Assembly (NCBI GenBank): GCA_030148225.1
Contig: JASBTX010000033.1
Location: 124,001-188,000, forward strand
Reading direction: 5' to 3'
From: Paracoccaceae bacterium
GTDB lineage: Bacteria; Pseudomonadota; Alphaproteobacteria; Rhodobacterales; Rhodobacteraceae
Length of the DNA: 64,000 nucleotides
Position numbers and translations under genes: made by a program. Below the pieces are notes generated by a model. The model was given only the letters and a program-made list of their open reading frames with translations, was not told the origin of the DNA and ran no database searches. Position 1 is the stretch's first letter. Each line of letters begins with the position of its first letter. Positions 9,793-21,228 of the stretch are shown here, piece after piece.

Positions 9793-10860
9793 ATGTCCGA
9801 TCCGCAAAATGTTCTGGGTGACCTGAATGACCGCTCGCGAGAGGTTTTTCGCAGGGTGGTCGAGGCCTATCTGGTGAATGGTGATCCGGTCGGTTCGCGG
9901 ACCCTGACGCGCAGCATGAGCGAACAGATCAGCGCAGCCACCATCCGAAATGTGATGCAAGACCTTGAATTTCTTGGTCTTTTAGACAGTCCGCATACAT
10001 CGGCCGGGCGTATTCCGACCGATTTGGGGTTGCGGCTGTTTGTGGATGGTTTGCTGGAGGTTGATGACCTGAAAACGGCCGACCGGCGCAAGATTGATTC
10101 GACCATCGATCAGTCGAATAACGACGTGGGATCGGTTCTGGATCAGATCGGCACGGCGCTGTCGGGCGTGACGCATAGTGCAAGTCTTGTCCTGACGCCC
10201 AAGAAAGAAGCGCCGATCAAGCATATCGAATTTGTCAGCCTTGCAACAGACCGGGCGCTGGTGGTGCTGGTTTTTGCCGATGGCCAGGTCGAGAACCGGG
10301 TTTTCACGCCGCCCGCGGGCCAGACGCCAAGCTCGATGCGCGAGGCGGCGAATTTCCTGAATGCGCTGGCCGAAGGGCGCACGCTGAGTGAGTTGAGAAG
10401 CGTGATCGAACAGGAGATCGGGCAAAGGCGGCAGGAAATAGACCAGCTCGCCCGGCAACTGGTCGAAAGTGGTGCGGCGCTTTGGGATGAACAGGGCGAT
10501 TCGTTCGGGCGGCTGATCGTGCGGGGGCGATCCAACCTGCTGGATGATGAAATCAACGCCAAGGATTTCGACCGGATCAGAAACCTGTTCGATGACCTTG
10601 AACGCAAGAGCGACATTGCCCAATTTCTTGAACTGGCAGAGGCCGGAGATGGCGTGAGAATATTTATTGGCTCGGAAAACAAACTTTTTTCGCTTTCGGG
10701 GTCCTCATTGGTGGTGTCCCCGTATATGAACGCTGACCGAAAGATCGTGGGTGCGGTCGGTGTCATCGGGCCGACACGCCTGAACTATGGTCGGGTAGTG
10801 CCGATCGTCACATATACAGCCAGCTTGGTCAGCAAGCTCGTCTCGGACGTAAATAGGTAA
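9793..10860 (+). CDS. hrcA: Heat-inducible transcription repressor HrcA
   Basis: HrcA represses chaperone genes by binding CIRCE elements, with activity tied to GroEL. The N-terminal winged helix is visible (GDPVGSRTL and the [15 protein letters not shown] segment), followed by the [12 protein letters not shown] signature and the GAF-like ligand domain. The ATG at 9793 gives 355 residues; a longer open frame begins at 9691 but would overlap the promoter. grpE starts 3 bases after the stop, so the two are almost certainly co-transcribed. Confidence 0.94.
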   Translation: MSDPQNVLGDLNDRSREVFRRVVEAYLVNGDPVGSRTLTRSMSEQISAATIRNVMQDLEFLGLLDSPHTSAGRIPTDLGLRLFVDGLLEVDDLKTADRRKIDSTIDQSNNDVGSVLDQIGTALSGVTHSASLVLTPKKEAPIKHIEFVSLATDRALVVLVFADGQVENRVFTPPAGQTPSSMREAANFLNALAEGRTLSELRSVIEQEIGQRRQEIDQLARQLVESGAALWDEQGDSFGRLIVRGRSNLLDDEINAKDFDRIRNLFDDLERKSDIAQFLELAEAGDGVRIFIGSENKLFSLSGSSLVVSPYMNADRKIVGAVGVIGPTRLNYGRVVPIVTYTASLVSKLVSDVNR

Positions 10861-10863
10861 CGA

Positions 10864-11472
10864 ATGTCAGACGCAGAGAAAAAAGACGTGAGTGTAGCAG
10901 AAGAAGGCGCGCCGGATATGGATGCGGTCGAGGCAGCGCTGGACGAAGGGCTGATCGACATCACCTCGGATGATGCGATGGAAGAGCCATCCGTTGACGA
11001 AGAAATGCTCGCCCTGCAGATTGAGCGGGATGAGTTAAGGGATCGACTGATGCGCGCCCTTGCCGAGGGCGAGAATGTGCGCAAACGGGGCGAGCGTGAC
11101 CGGCGCGAGGCCGAGCAGTACGGCGGATCGAAACTTTCGCGTGATATCCTGCCGGTGTTTGACAATCTGCGGCGGGCGCTGGACGCGGCCACGGAAGAAC
11201 AGAAAAGCGTCGCGGGCCCAGTGATCGAGGGCGTGGAACTGACGCTGAAAGAACTGCTTAACGTTTTCTCGAAGCACGGCATCACGCCGGTCGTCCCGGA
11301 TATCGGCGATGTCTTTGACCCCCAGCATCACCAGGCCATGTTCGAAGCACCGGTCCCCGAGACGGTAGCCGGTCAGATCATTCAGGTGATGGAAGAGGGT
11401 TTTCTGCTGCATGACCGGCTGCTGCGCCCGGCCAAGGTGGGCGTATCCTCGACCCCGAAATCCGGTGAATAA
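10864..11472 (+). CDS. grpE: Nucleotide exchange factor GrpE
   Basis: GrpE releases ADP from DnaK. The 202-residue protein starts with an acidic, poorly conserved stretch, followed by a long helix (LALQIERDELRDRLMRALAE region) and the conserved block around DNLRRALDAA. The C-terminal beta domain ends near DRLLRPAKVGVS, the family signature. It follows hrcA with a 3-base gap and converges on mutS, with one base between the stop codons. Confidence 0.95.
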   Translation: MSDAEKKDVSVAEEGAPDMDAVEAALDEGLIDITSDDAMEEPSVDEEMLALQIERDELRDRLMRALAEGENVRKRGERDRREAEQYGGSKLSRDILPVFDNLRRALDAATEEQKSVAGPVIEGVELTLKELLNVFSKHGITPVVPDIGDVFDPQHHQAMFEAPVPETVAGQIIQVMEEGFLLHDRLLRPAKVGVSSTPKSGE

Positions 11473-11473
11473 A

Positions 11474-14122
11474 CTAGTTTTCGCTGAGCGATTTTAACTC
11501 GTAAAGCAGGCTAAGCGCCTCGAGCGGGGTCAGACTGTCGGGATGAATGTCCGACAGACGCTTTGACAGCGCATCATCATGCGGGGGCAGGGGTGCGGGT
11601 GCGCCGGCGGAAAAGAGCGGCAGTTCATCAAAAAGTTGCGCTGCCTGCGTTCCGCCTTCGCGGTCACCTTTTTCAAGCAGATCCAGAACTGCCTTGGCGC
11701 GTTCAACGACAGCCGGTGGCAACCCGGCAAGGCGTGCGACCTGTATGCCATAGGACCGGTTGGCGGTACCTTCCACAACCTCGTGCAGGAACACCACCTC
11801 ACCTTGCCATTCCTTAACTGAAACAGTGGCATTCGACACGCCGGTCAGTTTATTGGCCAGCGCCGTAAGTTCATGATAATGCGTGGCAAAGAGGGCACGG
11901 CAGGAATTGACATCATGCAGATGTTCCAATGCTGCCCAGGCGATAGACAGGCCATCATAGGTGGCGGTACCCCGGCCAATTTCATCAAGGATGACCAGCG
12001 CATTTTCATCGGCCTGGTTCAGGATGGCGGCGGTTTCGACCATTTCGACCATGAAGGTCGAGCGACCGCGCGCCAGATCGTCCGAGGCGCCGACACGCGA
12101 AAAAAGCTGCGACACCAGCCCGATATGCGCCGATTGCGCCGGGACGAATCCTCCGGCCTGCGCCAAAAGGGCTATCAGCGCGTTCTGACGCAGAAATGTC
12201 GATTTACCAGCCATGTTCGGACCGGTCAGAAGCCATAGATGCGCACCATCCGAGCCGTCTGACAGCGCGCAATCATTGGCAACAAAGGGTGTTCCACCCT
12301 GTGCCATCAGCGCCTTTTCAACGACAGGGTGCCTGCCGCCCCGGATATCAAAGCTGCGACCGCTATCGATCCGGGGGCGAACCCAGTCATGCGCGCGCGC
12401 CAGATAGGCGAACCCGGCGGCCACATCGCACTCGGCCAGCGCCGATGCAGCAAGATAGAGCGGCCCGGAATGCTCAAGAACCTGATCGGTCAGCTTCTGA
12501 AACACGGCAAGCTCGCGTTGCAGCGCCTCGCCTCCGGCATTCAGGATGCGCGTCTCCAGCTCGGACAATTCGACGGTCGTGAACCTGACGGCATTGGCCG
12601 TTGTCTGCCGGTGGATGAACCGTTCAGAGAGTGGCGGCGACATCATCCTGTCGGCATGCAGAGCCGTCGTTTCGATGAAATAGCCAAGCACGTTGTTATG
12701 CTTGATCTTCAGCGACTGTATACCGGTATCCCGGACATAATCCGCCTGAAATCCGGCAATGACCGCCCGCCCGTCATCGCGTAATTGCCTGAGTTCATCC
12801 AGACGCACATCATGACCGGCGGCAACAAACCCACCATCGCGGGCAAAAAGTGGCGGATCAGCGACAAGCGCTGCATCCAGCGCCTCACAAAGCCCGCCAT
12901 GCCCGTCCAGAACCTTGGCGGCATGCTGCAAAAGCCCGGCAGCGCCAGCATCCGACAGGCGGGCAGAGATTTCGCCAGCCCCGGCAAGTGCCGCGCGGAC
13001 GGCAGACAGATCGCGCGGGCCGCCGCGACCAATGGCAAGGCGTGAAACCGCACGGTTCAGATCAGGCACCCGGCGCAGCATCCGGCGCAGATCTTCCGCA
13101 AGATCAGCATCGGCTACCAGCATGTCGACTGCATCATGACGTGATCTGATCGTATCGGGGTCACGCGATGGGGCTGAAATGCGGGTGTTCAGCAATCGGG
13201 CACCACCAGCCGTAACCGTCTGATCAACCGCCCAGAGTAGCGATCCGTCAAAGCCACCACCAAGACTGCGGGTCAGTTCCAGATTGGCGCGGGTGGCGGC
13301 GTCGATCTGCATGGTTGCGCCGCCCTGTTCGCGTTGCGGTGGCTGCAAGAGCGGCAGCTTGCCCTTTTGTGTGATGTCCAGATAATCGACAATCGCGCCC
13401 ATGGCCGAGAGTTCCGCGCGCTCGAAACTGCCATAACCATCCATTGACGCCACATTGAAGAGATCGGTCAGGCGGGTCACGGCGAGGGTGGAATCAAAAC
13501 TGGCAGGCCCCAGAAATGACGGCGCGGCGCCAAGTTCGCGCACCAAGTTGGTTACGGCGTTTTCAGCTCCGTCGATCAGCACGACCTCTTGCGCTGCCAG
13601 CCGGGCAAGCTCCGGCCCCAGTTGGTCGGGCTGTAGCGACATCACGCGAAATCCGCCGGTTGAGATATCGACCCATGCCAATGCCGCCTTGCCCCTGATT
13701 TCCGTGTATGCAGCAAGGTAATTGTGACGGCGCGCGTTCAAAAGCGCGTCTTCGGTCAGCGTGCCGGGTGTCACCAGCCGCACGACCTCTCGGCGGACTA
13801 CGGATTTGGAGCCGCGTTTTTTCGCCTCGGCAGGATCCTCGGTCTGTTCGCACACGGCAACACGGAACCCCTTGCGGATGAGGGTCAGCAGATAACCCTC
13901 GGCTGCGTGATGCGGCACGCCGCACATCGGGATATCCTGACCCAGATGCTTGCCTCGTTTTGTCAGAGCGATGTCCAGTGCTTCGGCTGCGTGAACCGCA
14001 TCATCGAAGAACAACTCGTAGAAATCGCCCATCCGATAGAACAAGAGGGCGTCGGGATAATCCCCTTTGATGCGCAGGAACTGCGCCATCATGGGCGTCA
14101 CATTTCCGCTGCCCTTTGTCAC
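11474..14122 (-). CDS. mutS: DNA mismatch repair protein MutS (Rhodobacterales-type copy)
   Basis: MutS recognises base mismatches and small loops. The 882-residue protein is full length. The mismatch-binding domain begins with the [10 protein letters not shown] and RMGDFYELF segments near residues 10-36, including the phenylalanine that stacks on the mismatch. The ATPase Walker [10 protein letters not shown], is near residue 632, with [12 protein letters not shown] further on. It is convergent with grpE and divergent from maeB. A second, unrelated-lineage mutS fragment ends the window at 63,760-64,000, which matters for judging whether the window is one genome. Confidence 0.97.
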   Translation of the reverse strand: MTKGSGNVTPMMAQFLRIKGDYPDALLFYRMGDFYELFFDDAVHAAEALDIALTKRGKHLGQDIPMCGVPHHAAEGYLLTLIRKGFRVAVCEQTEDPAEAKKRGSKSVVRREVVRLVTPGTLTEDALLNARRHNYLAAYTEIRGKAALAWVDISTGGFRVMSLQPDQLGPELARLAAQEVVLIDGAENAVTNLVRELGAAPSFLGPASFDSTLAVTRLTDLFNVASMDGYGSFERAELSAMGAIVDYLDITQKGKLPLLQPPQREQGGATMQIDAATRANLELTRSLGGGFDGSLLWAVDQTVTAGGARLLNTRISAPSRDPDTIRSRHDAVDMLVADADLAEDLRRMLRRVPDLNRAVSRLAIGRGGPRDLSAVRAALAGAGEISARLSDAGAAGLLQHAAKVLDGHGGLCEALDAALVADPPLFARDGGFVAAGHDVRLDELRQLRDDGRAVIAGFQADYVRDTGIQSLKIKHNNVLGYFIETTALHADRMMSPPLSERFIHRQTTANAVRFTTVELSELETRILNAGGEALQRELAVFQKLTDQVLEHSGPLYLAASALAECDVAAGFAYLARAHDWVRPRIDSGRSFDIRGGRHPVVEKALMAQGGTPFVANDCALSDGSDGAHLWLLTGPNMAGKSTFLRQNALIALLAQAGGFVPAQSAHIGLVSQLFSRVGASDDLARGRSTFMVEMVETAAILNQADENALVILDEIGRGTATYDGLSIAWAALEHLHDVNSCRALFATHYHELTALANKLTGVSNATVSVKEWQGEVVFLHEVVEGTANRSYGIQVARLAGLPPAVVERAKAVLDLLEKGDREGGTQAAQLFDELPLFSAGAPAPLPPHDDALSKRLSDIHPDSLTPLEALSLLYELKSLSEN

Positions 14123-14252
14123 GTGTATTCCCCCAGCGTCGGTTTGTTAGACCCTAGGTGTCCCTGTCGGCAGTTAAAACCCCAAAGCATTCTTGTTCGC
14201 AGGGATGCCGACCGATACTACTGGACGGATCGATGGAAGGATGACCAGCAAA

Positions 14253-16508
14253 ATGCCACGCAACAAGATCACCCGTGAAGAAGCGCTAGCCTATCACCTG
14301 GCCCCTCGCCCGGGAAAGATCGATATCAGCGCGTCAACGTCAATGACCACGCAGCGCGATCTTTCGCTGGCCTATTCGCCCGGCGTCGCCGTGCCCTGCG
14401 AGGAAATCGCGCAGAATCCGGAAACCGCCTATGACTATACCACCAAGGGCAACATGGTCGGCGTGATTTCGAACGGTACGGCTGTGCTGGGCCTCGGCAA
14501 TCTGGGGGCGCTGGCCTCAAAACCCGTGATGGAGGGGAAATCGGTCCTGTTCAAACGGTTTGCCGATATCAATTCGATAGATATCGAACTCGATACCGAG
14601 GACCCCGACGCCTTTATTCAGGCAGTCAAGCTGATGGGGCCGACATTCGGCGGCATCAACCTTGAGGATATCAAGGCGCCGGAATGCTTCATCATCGAAC
14701 AGCGTCTGAAAGAAGAGATGGATATCCCCGTCTTTCATGATGACCAGCACGGTACGGCGGTGATCTGTGCTGCCGGTTTGCTGAACGCATTGCATATCAG
14801 CGGCAAGAAGATCGAGGATTGCAAAATCGTCCTGAACGGTGCGGGCGCGGCGGGAATTGCCTGTGTTGAACTGATCAAGGCGATGGGTGCCAAGCATGAC
14901 AATTGTATTGCCTGCGATACCAAGGGGGTCATCTATCAGGGCCGCACAGAGGGCATGAACCAATGGAAATCGGCCCATGCCGCCAAGACTGACGCCCGCA
15001 CGCTGGCCGAGGCGATGGAAGGTGCCGATGTGTTTCTGGGCGTGTCGGTCAAAGGCGCGGTAACCGAGGATATGGTCCGCTCGATGGCGCCGAACCCGGT
15101 GATCTTTGCCATGGCCAATCCCGACCCCGAGATTACCCCCGAAGAGGCGCGCGCCGTGCGCGAAGATGCCATCGTGGCGACGGGCCGGTCGGACTATCCC
15201 AACCAGGTCAACAATGTGCTGGGCTTTCCCTATCTGTTCCGGGGCGCGCTGGATATTCACGCCCGGGCCATCAACGACCCGATGAAAATCGCCTGTGCCG
15301 AGGCGCTGGCGGAGCTGGCACGCGAAGACGTGCCGGATGAGGTGGCGATGGCCTATGGGCAAAAGCTGTCATTTGGCCGCGATTACATCATCCCGACGCC
15401 ATTTGATCCGCGTCTGATTCACCGCATCCCGCCGGCCGTGGCCAAGGCCGGGATGGATACCGGTGTGGCGCGCCGCCCGATCGTGGACATGGAGGCCTAT
15501 GAACTGTCGCTCAAGTCGCGGATGGACCCGACAGCCGCCATCCTGCAGGGCATTCATGCCCGTGCCCGTGCGGCGCAATCGACGATGATCTTCGCCGAGG
15601 GTGATGACGAGCGTGTGTTGCGCGCCGCCGTATCCTATCAACGGTCGGGTTTCGGCAAGGCGCTAGTTGTGGGGCGCGAGTCCGAGGTACGTGAGACGCT
15701 GGAAAATGCCGGTCTGGGCGATGCGTGGCAGGACCTTGAGGTGGTCAATGCCGCCAATACCCCGCATCTCGATACGTACAAGGATTTTCTGTATAACCGC
15801 TTGCAGCGCAAGGGTTTTGACGTGCAGGATGTGCATCGGCTGGCCGCGCGGGACCGCCATGTATTTGCCGGTCTGATGCTGGCGCATGATCATGCGGATG
15901 GTCTGGTAACGGGTGCCACCCGGAAATCGGCGCATGTGCTGCAGCTTTTGAACCACGTGTTTGATGCCGGTCCGCGCGATGGCGCGGTCGGGGTGACGGC
16001 GGTGCTGCTGAATGGCCGGATCACGCTGATCAGCGATACGCTGGTGCATGAATGGCCAGAAGATGAAGACCTTGCCGATATCGCCGAGAACTCGGCAGCA
16101 GTGGCGCGGGCGCTGGGGCTGGAGCCGCGCGTGGCCTTTGTCAGCTTCTCCAACTTTGGCTATCCGGTGTCCGAGCGTGCCGTGAAAATGGGCCACGCTG
16201 CCAATGTGCTGGACGGGCGCAATGTCGATTTCGAGTATGAAGGCGAGATGACGGTGGATGTTGCACTGAACCGCGAGGTCCAGGCGCAATACCCGTTCAG
16301 CCGCCTGACCGGACCGGCCAATGTGCTGGTGGTGCCTGCGCGGCATTCGGCCTCGATCTCGGTCAAGCTGTTGCAGGAAATGGGTGGTGCCACGGTTATC
16401 GGGCCCATTCTGACCGGCGTGGACAAGCCGATTCAGATCTGTTCGAACGTGTCGACGGTCAATGACATCGTCAACATGGCCGCGATTGCCGCCTGCAAGG
16501 TCACATGA
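14253..16508 (+). CDS. maeB: NADP-dependent malic enzyme fused to a phosphotransacetylase-like domain
   Basis: The enzyme decarboxylates malate to pyruvate with NADP. The N-terminal malic-enzyme part (to about residue 430) shows [12 protein letters not shown] and [17 protein letters not shown], then the NAD(P) fold around [12 protein letters not shown]. The C-terminal part, from about residue 445 ([15 protein letters not shown]), resembles phosphate acetyltransferase and is usually regulatory in this fusion. I use the ATG at 14253 (751 residues); an ATG at 14241 would add four residues. Its stop overlaps the following kinase gene as ATGA. Confidence 0.94.
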   Translation: MPRNKITREEALAYHLAPRPGKIDISASTSMTTQRDLSLAYSPGVAVPCEEIAQNPETAYDYTTKGNMVGVISNGTAVLGLGNLGALASKPVMEGKSVLFKRFADINSIDIELDTEDPDAFIQAVKLMGPTFGGINLEDIKAPECFIIEQRLKEEMDIPVFHDDQHGTAVICAAGLLNALHISGKKIEDCKIVLNGAGAAGIACVELIKAMGAKHDNCIACDTKGVIYQGRTEGMNQWKSAHAAKTDARTLAEAMEGADVFLGVSVKGAVTEDMVRSMAPNPVIFAMANPDPEITPEEARAVREDAIVATGRSDYPNQVNNVLGFPYLFRGALDIHARAINDPMKIACAEALAELAREDVPDEVAMAYGQKLSFGRDYIIPTPFDPRLIHRIPPAVAKAGMDTGVARRPIVDMEAYELSLKSRMDPTAAILQGIHARARAAQSTMIFAEGDDERVLRAAVSYQRSGFGKALVVGRESEVRETLENAGLGDAWQDLEVVNAANTPHLDTYKDFLYNRLQRKGFDVQDVHRLAARDRHVFAGLMLAHDHADGLVTGATRKSAHVLQLLNHVFDAGPRDGAVGVTAVLLNGRITLISDTLVHEWPEDEDLADIAENSAAVARALGLEPRVAFVSFSNFGYPVSERAVKMGHAANVLDGRNVDFEYEGEMTVDVALNREVQAQYPFSRLTGPANVLVVPARHSASISVKLLQEMGGATVIGPILTGVDKPIQICSNVSTVNDIVNMAAIAACKVT

Positions 16509-17380
16509 CGCTATATTGTCTGGGTTCGATCAACGAAGACATATTTTACCAGGTGCCGCATCTGCCGGCACCCGGTGAAACCCTGACCGCCGACACGACC
16601 TTTCGTGGTCTGGGGGGCAAGGGGGCAAATATGTCGGTTGCCGCGGCCCGGGCGGCAGCGCATGTCGTTCACATCGGTGCCGTGGGTGCGGATGGGGCAT
16701 GGGCCCGTGCGCTGTTGCTGGAATACGGGGTTGATACGCGCCACATCGTCGAGGTTGACGAGGATACCACAAAAGCGCTGATCATGGTCGATACGGCGGG
16801 CGAGAACGCGATTGTTCTGACGCAGGGCGCCAACTGGGCCATTCCGCCCGGACAGATCGGTCTGGCGCTGGCCGAGGCGTCGCCGGGTGACTGGCTTCTG
16901 ATCCAGAACGAAACCAGCCAGCAGGTTCAGACCGCCCGGATGGGCCGGGACCTCGCGCTGCGGGTTGCCTATGCAGCCGCGCCATTTTCTGCCCGGGCGG
17001 TGAGCGACATTATCGAACATATCGATCTGCTAATACTGAACGCGGTCGAGGCTGCGCAGCTGACCGATGCCACAGGGCAGACGGCCGCTGAACTGCCGGT
17101 CGACACGGTGATCGTGACACGGGGTGCTGACGGGATCGACTGGTTCGACAACCGGACGGGAAAAGAAACCCATATTCCTGCCGTTCCGGTGGTTCCCGTC
17201 GACACGACGGGGGCGGGGGATACGCTGACGGGATATCTGATTGCCGGGCTGGACAGGAGCATGCCCATGGAACAGGCGCTGACACGGGCTGCGCGCGCGG
17301 CGGCAATCATGGTAACACGTCATGGCACCGCCGATGTCATTCCGGATCTAAAGGATCTGGAGGCATTCAGGCAGGATTAG
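16505..17380 (+). CDS. PfkB family carbohydrate kinase (ribokinase-like)
   Basis: This 291-residue protein has the PfkB/ribokinase fold. The N-terminal glycine pair motif is seen as [15 protein letters not shown] near residues 35-49. The catalytic anion-hole signature [13 protein letters not shown] is near 233-245, with the conserved aspartate. The substrate cannot be assigned with confidence; the pattern is closest to ribokinase. It overlaps maeB by 4 bases and its stop overlaps the stop of msrA on the other strand. Confidence 0.85.
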   Translation: MTLYCLGSINEDIFYQVPHLPAPGETLTADTTFRGLGGKGANMSVAAARAAAHVVHIGAVGADGAWARALLLEYGVDTRHIVEVDEDTTKALIMVDTAGENAIVLTQGANWAIPPGQIGLALAEASPGDWLLIQNETSQQVQTARMGRDLALRVAYAAAPFSARAVSDIIEHIDLLILNAVEAAQLTDATGQTAAELPVDTVIVTRGADGIDWFDNRTGKETHIPAVPVVPVDTTGAGDTLTGYLIAGLDRSMPMEQALTRAARAAAIMVTRHGTADVIPDLKDLEAFRQD

Positions 17381-18069
17381 TTCCCGGCAAACGGTGCCTG
17401 ATCACCCCACAATTGCCTGACCCTTTCATCCCGACCACAGGCCTGACGATAGGCCTTGTACGCATTTGCCTTGGATTTGGGGCCGAAGCGGGTGATGATG
17501 ATGCCTTTTTGCCGGGCATAGTTCTGGTGATAGGCCCCAGCGGGGTAGAAGGCAGAAGCGTCAAGCACAGGTGTCACCACCGGCTGGCCCAATGTCTGTT
17601 CCGCTAATGCTATCGCGGCACCGGCATCTGCGCGTTCGGCAGGGGTATGCACGAAAATCGCTGTTTTGTAGGATGGGCCCCGATCGCAGAATTGTCCGCC
17701 ATCATCGGTTGGGTCGATGGATCGCAGGAACATGTCGATCAGGCTGCGATAGGGCAGGATGTCATGGTCATAGGTTATGCTGACGGCCTCAAAATGGCCG
17801 GTCTTGCCGCGCGACACCTCTTTGTAGCTTGGGTTAACCTCATCTCCGCCGGAAAACCCGGACACGACGTCGATCACACCGGGGACATTTTCGAAATCGG
17901 CCTCGACACACCAGAAACAGCCCCCGGCAACAATTGCCTCGCGCGGTGCATCGGCCTGGGCCATGGGTGCGAGTAGTGTGGATGAAACCGCGAATATCAG
18001 TGCCGGGACAGATAGCGGCAGAATGCCAGAGCGTTCAGGCACGTGCGGATTGTATAAGCTCAGAATCAT
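17377..18069 (-). CDS. msrA: Peptide methionine-S-sulfoxide reductase MsrA, probably exported
   Basis: MsrA reduces the S-epimer of methionine sulfoxide in proteins. The active-site motif GCFWC is at residues 50-54, followed by the conserved [11 protein letters not shown]. Ahead of it a hydrophobic segment (about residues 17-38, ending in an AQA cleavage-like site) looks like a signal peptide, so the enzyme probably works in the periplasm. The GYxGG motif appears as [13 protein letters not shown]. The gene is 230 codons from the most upstream start; the exact start is uncertain. It converges on the PfkB kinase with a 4-base overlap. Confidence 0.93.
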   Translation of the reverse strand: MILSLYNPHVPERSGILPLSVPALIFAVSSTLLAPMAQADAPREAIVAGGCFWCVEADFENVPGVIDVVSGFSGGDEVNPSYKEVSRGKTGHFEAVSITYDHDILPYRSLIDMFLRSIDPTDDGGQFCDRGPSYKTAIFVHTPAERADAGAAIALAEQTLGQPVVTPVLDASAFYPAGAYHQNYARQKGIIITRFGPKSKANAYKAYRQACGRDERVRQLWGDQAPFAGN

Positions 18070-18181
18070 GGCGAATACCTAGCCTCAGTGAGCGACGGGG
18101 CGGAATTGAACTTGCCGTGATCGCCGGAATTGTGGACAGTCGGGGTAATGGCCCTGGCCGGGGCCCGATCCGGGGATTGCC

Positions 18182-18904
18182 ATGAGAATCGCCATGTGGT
18201 CGGGGCCGCGCAACCTGTCGACCGCGATGATGTATGCGTTTGGCGCCCGCACCGACACTGATATCTGTGACGAGCCGTTTTATGCGGCCTATCTCAAGGC
18301 GTCCGGTGAGCAACATCCCATGCAGGACGAGATCCTGTCATCGATGGATAGTGATCCCGACCGGATCGCACGGTTCTGCGCGGGGCCGGCACCGGACGGA
18401 TCACCGCTTTTCTACCAGAAACACATGAGCCACCACATGCTGCCGGAGTTTGACCGGAGCTTCATACACGGCTGTCAAAACATCTTTCTGATTCGCCACC
18501 CGGCCCACGTGATCGCGAGCTATCAGGCCAAGCGGCACAGCCCCACACTGCGCGACATCGGCACACGCGAGCAGTGCGAAATATTCTCGGAAGTTTGCGA
18601 CGCATCGGGCACCGCCCCTCCGGTCATTGAAAGCACAGATATACGCGATGACCCCGAGGTGGTGCTGAGGGCACTTTGCAGCCATATCGGCATCGCCTAT
18701 CAAGCGGCGATGTTACGCTGGCCTGCGGGCGGCCATCACCGTGATGGTGTGTGGTCAAAGCACTGGTATCAGGCGGCCCACAAAACCACCGGTTTTGCCG
18801 GGCCCGAGGGTGCCTTGCCCGAGGTGGAACCGGAAAATCAGGCCGTCTATGAGCAAGCGCTGGCCGATTACTTTACCCTTCACCAGCACTGTATTCACCT
18901 CTGA
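18182..18904 (+). CDS. Sulfotransferase-like protein
   Basis: The 240-residue protein begins MRIAMWSGPRNLSTAMM, a PAPS-binding-loop-like motif (SGPRNLST, residues 7-14) found in a bacterial sulfotransferase family. A second phosphosulfate-binding segment may be FLIRHPAHVIASY near residues 101-113. The acceptor is unknown. It lies just upstream of an MFS transporter and a surface-glycan block, which would fit a role in modifying exported molecules, but that is only inference from context. Confidence 0.72.
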   Translation: MRIAMWSGPRNLSTAMMYAFGARTDTDICDEPFYAAYLKASGEQHPMQDEILSSMDSDPDRIARFCAGPAPDGSPLFYQKHMSHHMLPEFDRSFIHGCQNIFLIRHPAHVIASYQAKRHSPTLRDIGTREQCEIFSEVCDASGTAPPVIESTDIRDDPEVVLRALCSHIGIAYQAAMLRWPAGGHHRDGVWSKHWYQAAHKTTGFAGPEGALPEVEPENQAVYEQALADYFTLHQHCIHL

Positions 18905-18971
18905 ACGGCAAAACGCCCTTGTCTTGGGCATAATCCCGTGCGACCTGAGCGTGCCTATCAGAGGAAAATCC

Positions 18972-20144
18972 ATGCGCATTGGCATCGTTATCCTGATATT
19001 CGGCTATGTGCTGAGCCAGTTCTACCGGGCGTTTCTGGCCGTACTGACCCCGGCGCTCGAGGCCGAGATCGGGGCCACACCCGATGATCTGGCATCTGCC
19101 AGCGGATTCTGGTTCCTGACCTTCGCGCTGATGCAAATCCCTGTAGGATATGCGCTCGACAGAATCGGGCCGCGCCTGACCTCGTCTGCTCTTTTGGTTG
19201 TGGCGGGGATCGGGGCGCTTGTCTTTTCCTGGGCGACAGTGCCGCTTCATATCACCATCGCGATGAGCCTGATTGGCATCGGCTGTTCGTCGGTTCTGAT
19301 GTCGGCCTATTACATTTTTGCCCGGGTCTATCCGGCGGCGATTTTTGCCACGCTCGCGGCCAGCACCATCGGGATCGGCTCGATCGGGAATATCGCCAGC
19401 TCTTATCCGCTGACATGGCTGATCGGTGAAATCGGCTGGCGCGAGGCCATGGTCTGGATTGCCGGGGTGACATTCGTGATTGCGGCGCTTTTGGCAATCG
19501 TGATCCGCAACCCCGCCACGGCAGAGGGCGAGCGGGGTTCGTTCCTTGACCTGCTGCGCATCCGGGCCTTGTGGCTGATCTATCCGATCATGTTGTTTTC
19601 TTATGCACCCGTTGCGGGGCTGCGGGGGCTGTGGATCGGCCCCTATCTGAGCGAAGTTTTCGGCGCATCGACCGATATGCTGGGGCTGGCGACGCTGATC
19701 ATGGGGATCGCGATGATCATCGGCAGTTTCGTCTATGGTCCGATTGACCGGGTATTCGGCACCCGAAAATGGGTCGTGGCGGCGGGTTCGGTGCTGGTTA
19801 TTGTTGCGTTGTCTGCACTTGCCCTGCTGCCGGGCCAGTCGCTGGCTTTCGCGGTGACACTGTTGACGCTGGTGGGTTTCTTTGGCGTCGGTTTTCCGAT
19901 GATCGTGGCGCATGGAATGGCATTCATACCTCAGAATCTGACCGGCCGGGGGGTCACGCTGCTGAACCTCTTTGGTATTGGCGGGGCAGGGCTGATGCAG
20001 ATGGTATCCAGCCGCGTATTCGACACGGTCGAACGATCATCCGCTGATCCAACCGCGCCTTATGTCGCCATTTTCATGGTGTTCGGGCTGACCACGCTGG
20101 CGGGTGTGCTGATCTATCTCAAAAGTACCGACAGGCTGGACTGA
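18972..20144 (+). CDS. MFS transporter
   Basis: The 390-residue protein is a major facilitator superfamily permease with about 12 hydrophobic segments. The loop between helices 2 and 3 reads GYALDRIGPRLT (about residues 59-70), a form of the MFS signature. The ATG at 18972 follows a GAGGA ribosome site; the open frame begins further upstream but overlaps the sulfotransferase gene. The substrate cannot be told from the sequence. lpcC starts 3 bases after the stop, so the two may be expressed together. Confidence 0.87.
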   Translation: MRIGIVILIFGYVLSQFYRAFLAVLTPALEAEIGATPDDLASASGFWFLTFALMQIPVGYALDRIGPRLTSSALLVVAGIGALVFSWATVPLHITIAMSLIGIGCSSVLMSAYYIFARVYPAAIFATLAASTIGIGSIGNIASSYPLTWLIGEIGWREAMVWIAGVTFVIAALLAIVIRNPATAEGERGSFLDLLRIRALWLIYPIMLFSYAPVAGLRGLWIGPYLSEVFGASTDMLGLATLIMGIAMIIGSFVYGPIDRVFGTRKWVVAAGSVLVIVALSALALLPGQSLAFAVTLLTLVGFFGVGFPMIVAHGMAFIPQNLTGRGVTLLNLFGIGGAGLMQMVSSRVFDTVERSSADPTAPYVAIFMVFGLTTLAGVLIYLKSTDRLD

Positions 20145-20146
20145 TC

Positions 20147-21187
20147 ATGGCGGCGGACCGGATCGAGGTGATTGCCCCCAACCTGAAGCGGCGGCTTTCG
20201 GGTGTGACGGCAACAATCGCCCGCCTGATTCCGGTGCAGGCCGGGAAAATCGGTATCGTGGCCACCGGGCCCGGCTTGCCCGCGACAGTGCCGCATATTT
20301 CGCTGATCAGGGCGGCAACGCTGCCCAACACGCATCGCCGGGTCTGGCATGCGCGGCGCAACACGGAAATGCTGTTGGGGCTGATATACCGGCATATTTT
20401 GCGCCGGGATCTGGCGCTGGTCTTCACCTCGGCTTCGCAGCGTGTCCATACCGGTTATACCCGCTGGCTGATTTCGCATATGGATGCGGTCATCTCGACC
20501 TCTCGCAGGACGGCGGAATACATGGACCGGCAAAGCCATGTGATCTTGCATGGCATCGATACCGACAGGTTCAGCCCGCCTGCGGACCGCGCCGCGCTCA
20601 GGCAGAGGCTGGGATTGCCGGATGGTATCCTGATCGGGTGTTTCGGACGAATTCGCCATCAGAAAGGCACGGATGTCTTTGTTGATGCGATCATGCGGCT
20701 GGCGCAGGATAACCCCGATGTCGTGGGAATTGTGATGGGCAGGGCCACCGACAAGCACAAGGGTTACCTGCAGGACCTGAAGAGCAAGGTTCAAAGCGCG
20801 GGCATGGCCGCCAATGTTCTTTTTCCGCCCGAGGTGACGGTAGATCAGGTGCCTGAATGGTATCAGACGCTGGACCTGTTCGTTGCGCCCCAGCGGTGGG
20901 AGGGTTTTGGCCTGACCCCGATCGAAGCGATGTCATGTGGTGTGCCAACGGTGGCCACGCGCGTCGGCGCGTTTGAAGAGCTGGTCATGGACGGAGAGAC
21001 CGGCGCACTGATCCCGCCAGGCGATGTGGGTGCGATGGCCGATGCACTGGCCGGATATGTTGATGATCCGGATCACCGCGCCAGCGCGTCGGCGGCGGCG
21101 CGTGCGCTGATGCTGAAGGATTTTCGGCTGGAGCGTGAAGCCGATCAGATCATCGCGGTCTACCGCGAACTGCTCTCATCGGCCTGA
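20147..21187 (+). CDS. lpcC: GT4 glycosyltransferase, LpcC-like (lipopolysaccharide core mannosyltransferase)
   Basis: The 346-residue protein has the GT-B fold of family GT4. Its start, with VIAPNLKRRLSGVTAT, resembles LpcC, the rhizobial LPS core mannosyltransferase. The donor-site region includes GRIRHQKGTDVFVDA near residues 167-181 and the EGFGLTPIEAMSCG segment near 250-263 with its conserved glutamates. It probably adds a mannose-type sugar to the inner core at the cytoplasmic face of the membrane. The sugar and acceptor are inferred from family resemblance. Confidence 0.75.
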   Translation: MAADRIEVIAPNLKRRLSGVTATIARLIPVQAGKIGIVATGPGLPATVPHISLIRAATLPNTHRRVWHARRNTEMLLGLIYRHILRRDLALVFTSASQRVHTGYTRWLISHMDAVISTSRRTAEYMDRQSHVILHGIDTDRFSPPADRAALRQRLGLPDGILIGCFGRIRHQKGTDVFVDAIMRLAQDNPDVVGIVMGRATDKHKGYLQDLKSKVQSAGMAANVLFPPEVTVDQVPEWYQTLDLFVAPQRWEGFGLTPIEAMSCGVPTVATRVGAFEELVMDGETGALIPPGDVGAMADALAGYVDDPDHRASASAAARALMLKDFRLEREADQIIAVYRELLSSA

Positions 21188-21228
21188 ACCTTTTCAAACC
21201 CGTCGATATTCGCTAGGCGAACCGCATC

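Noticed and set aside
14193..14252. Longer N-terminal start for the malic enzyme
   Set aside because: The extra residues have no family similarity and lack a good ribosome site; the ATGs at 14241 or 14253 fit homologues.
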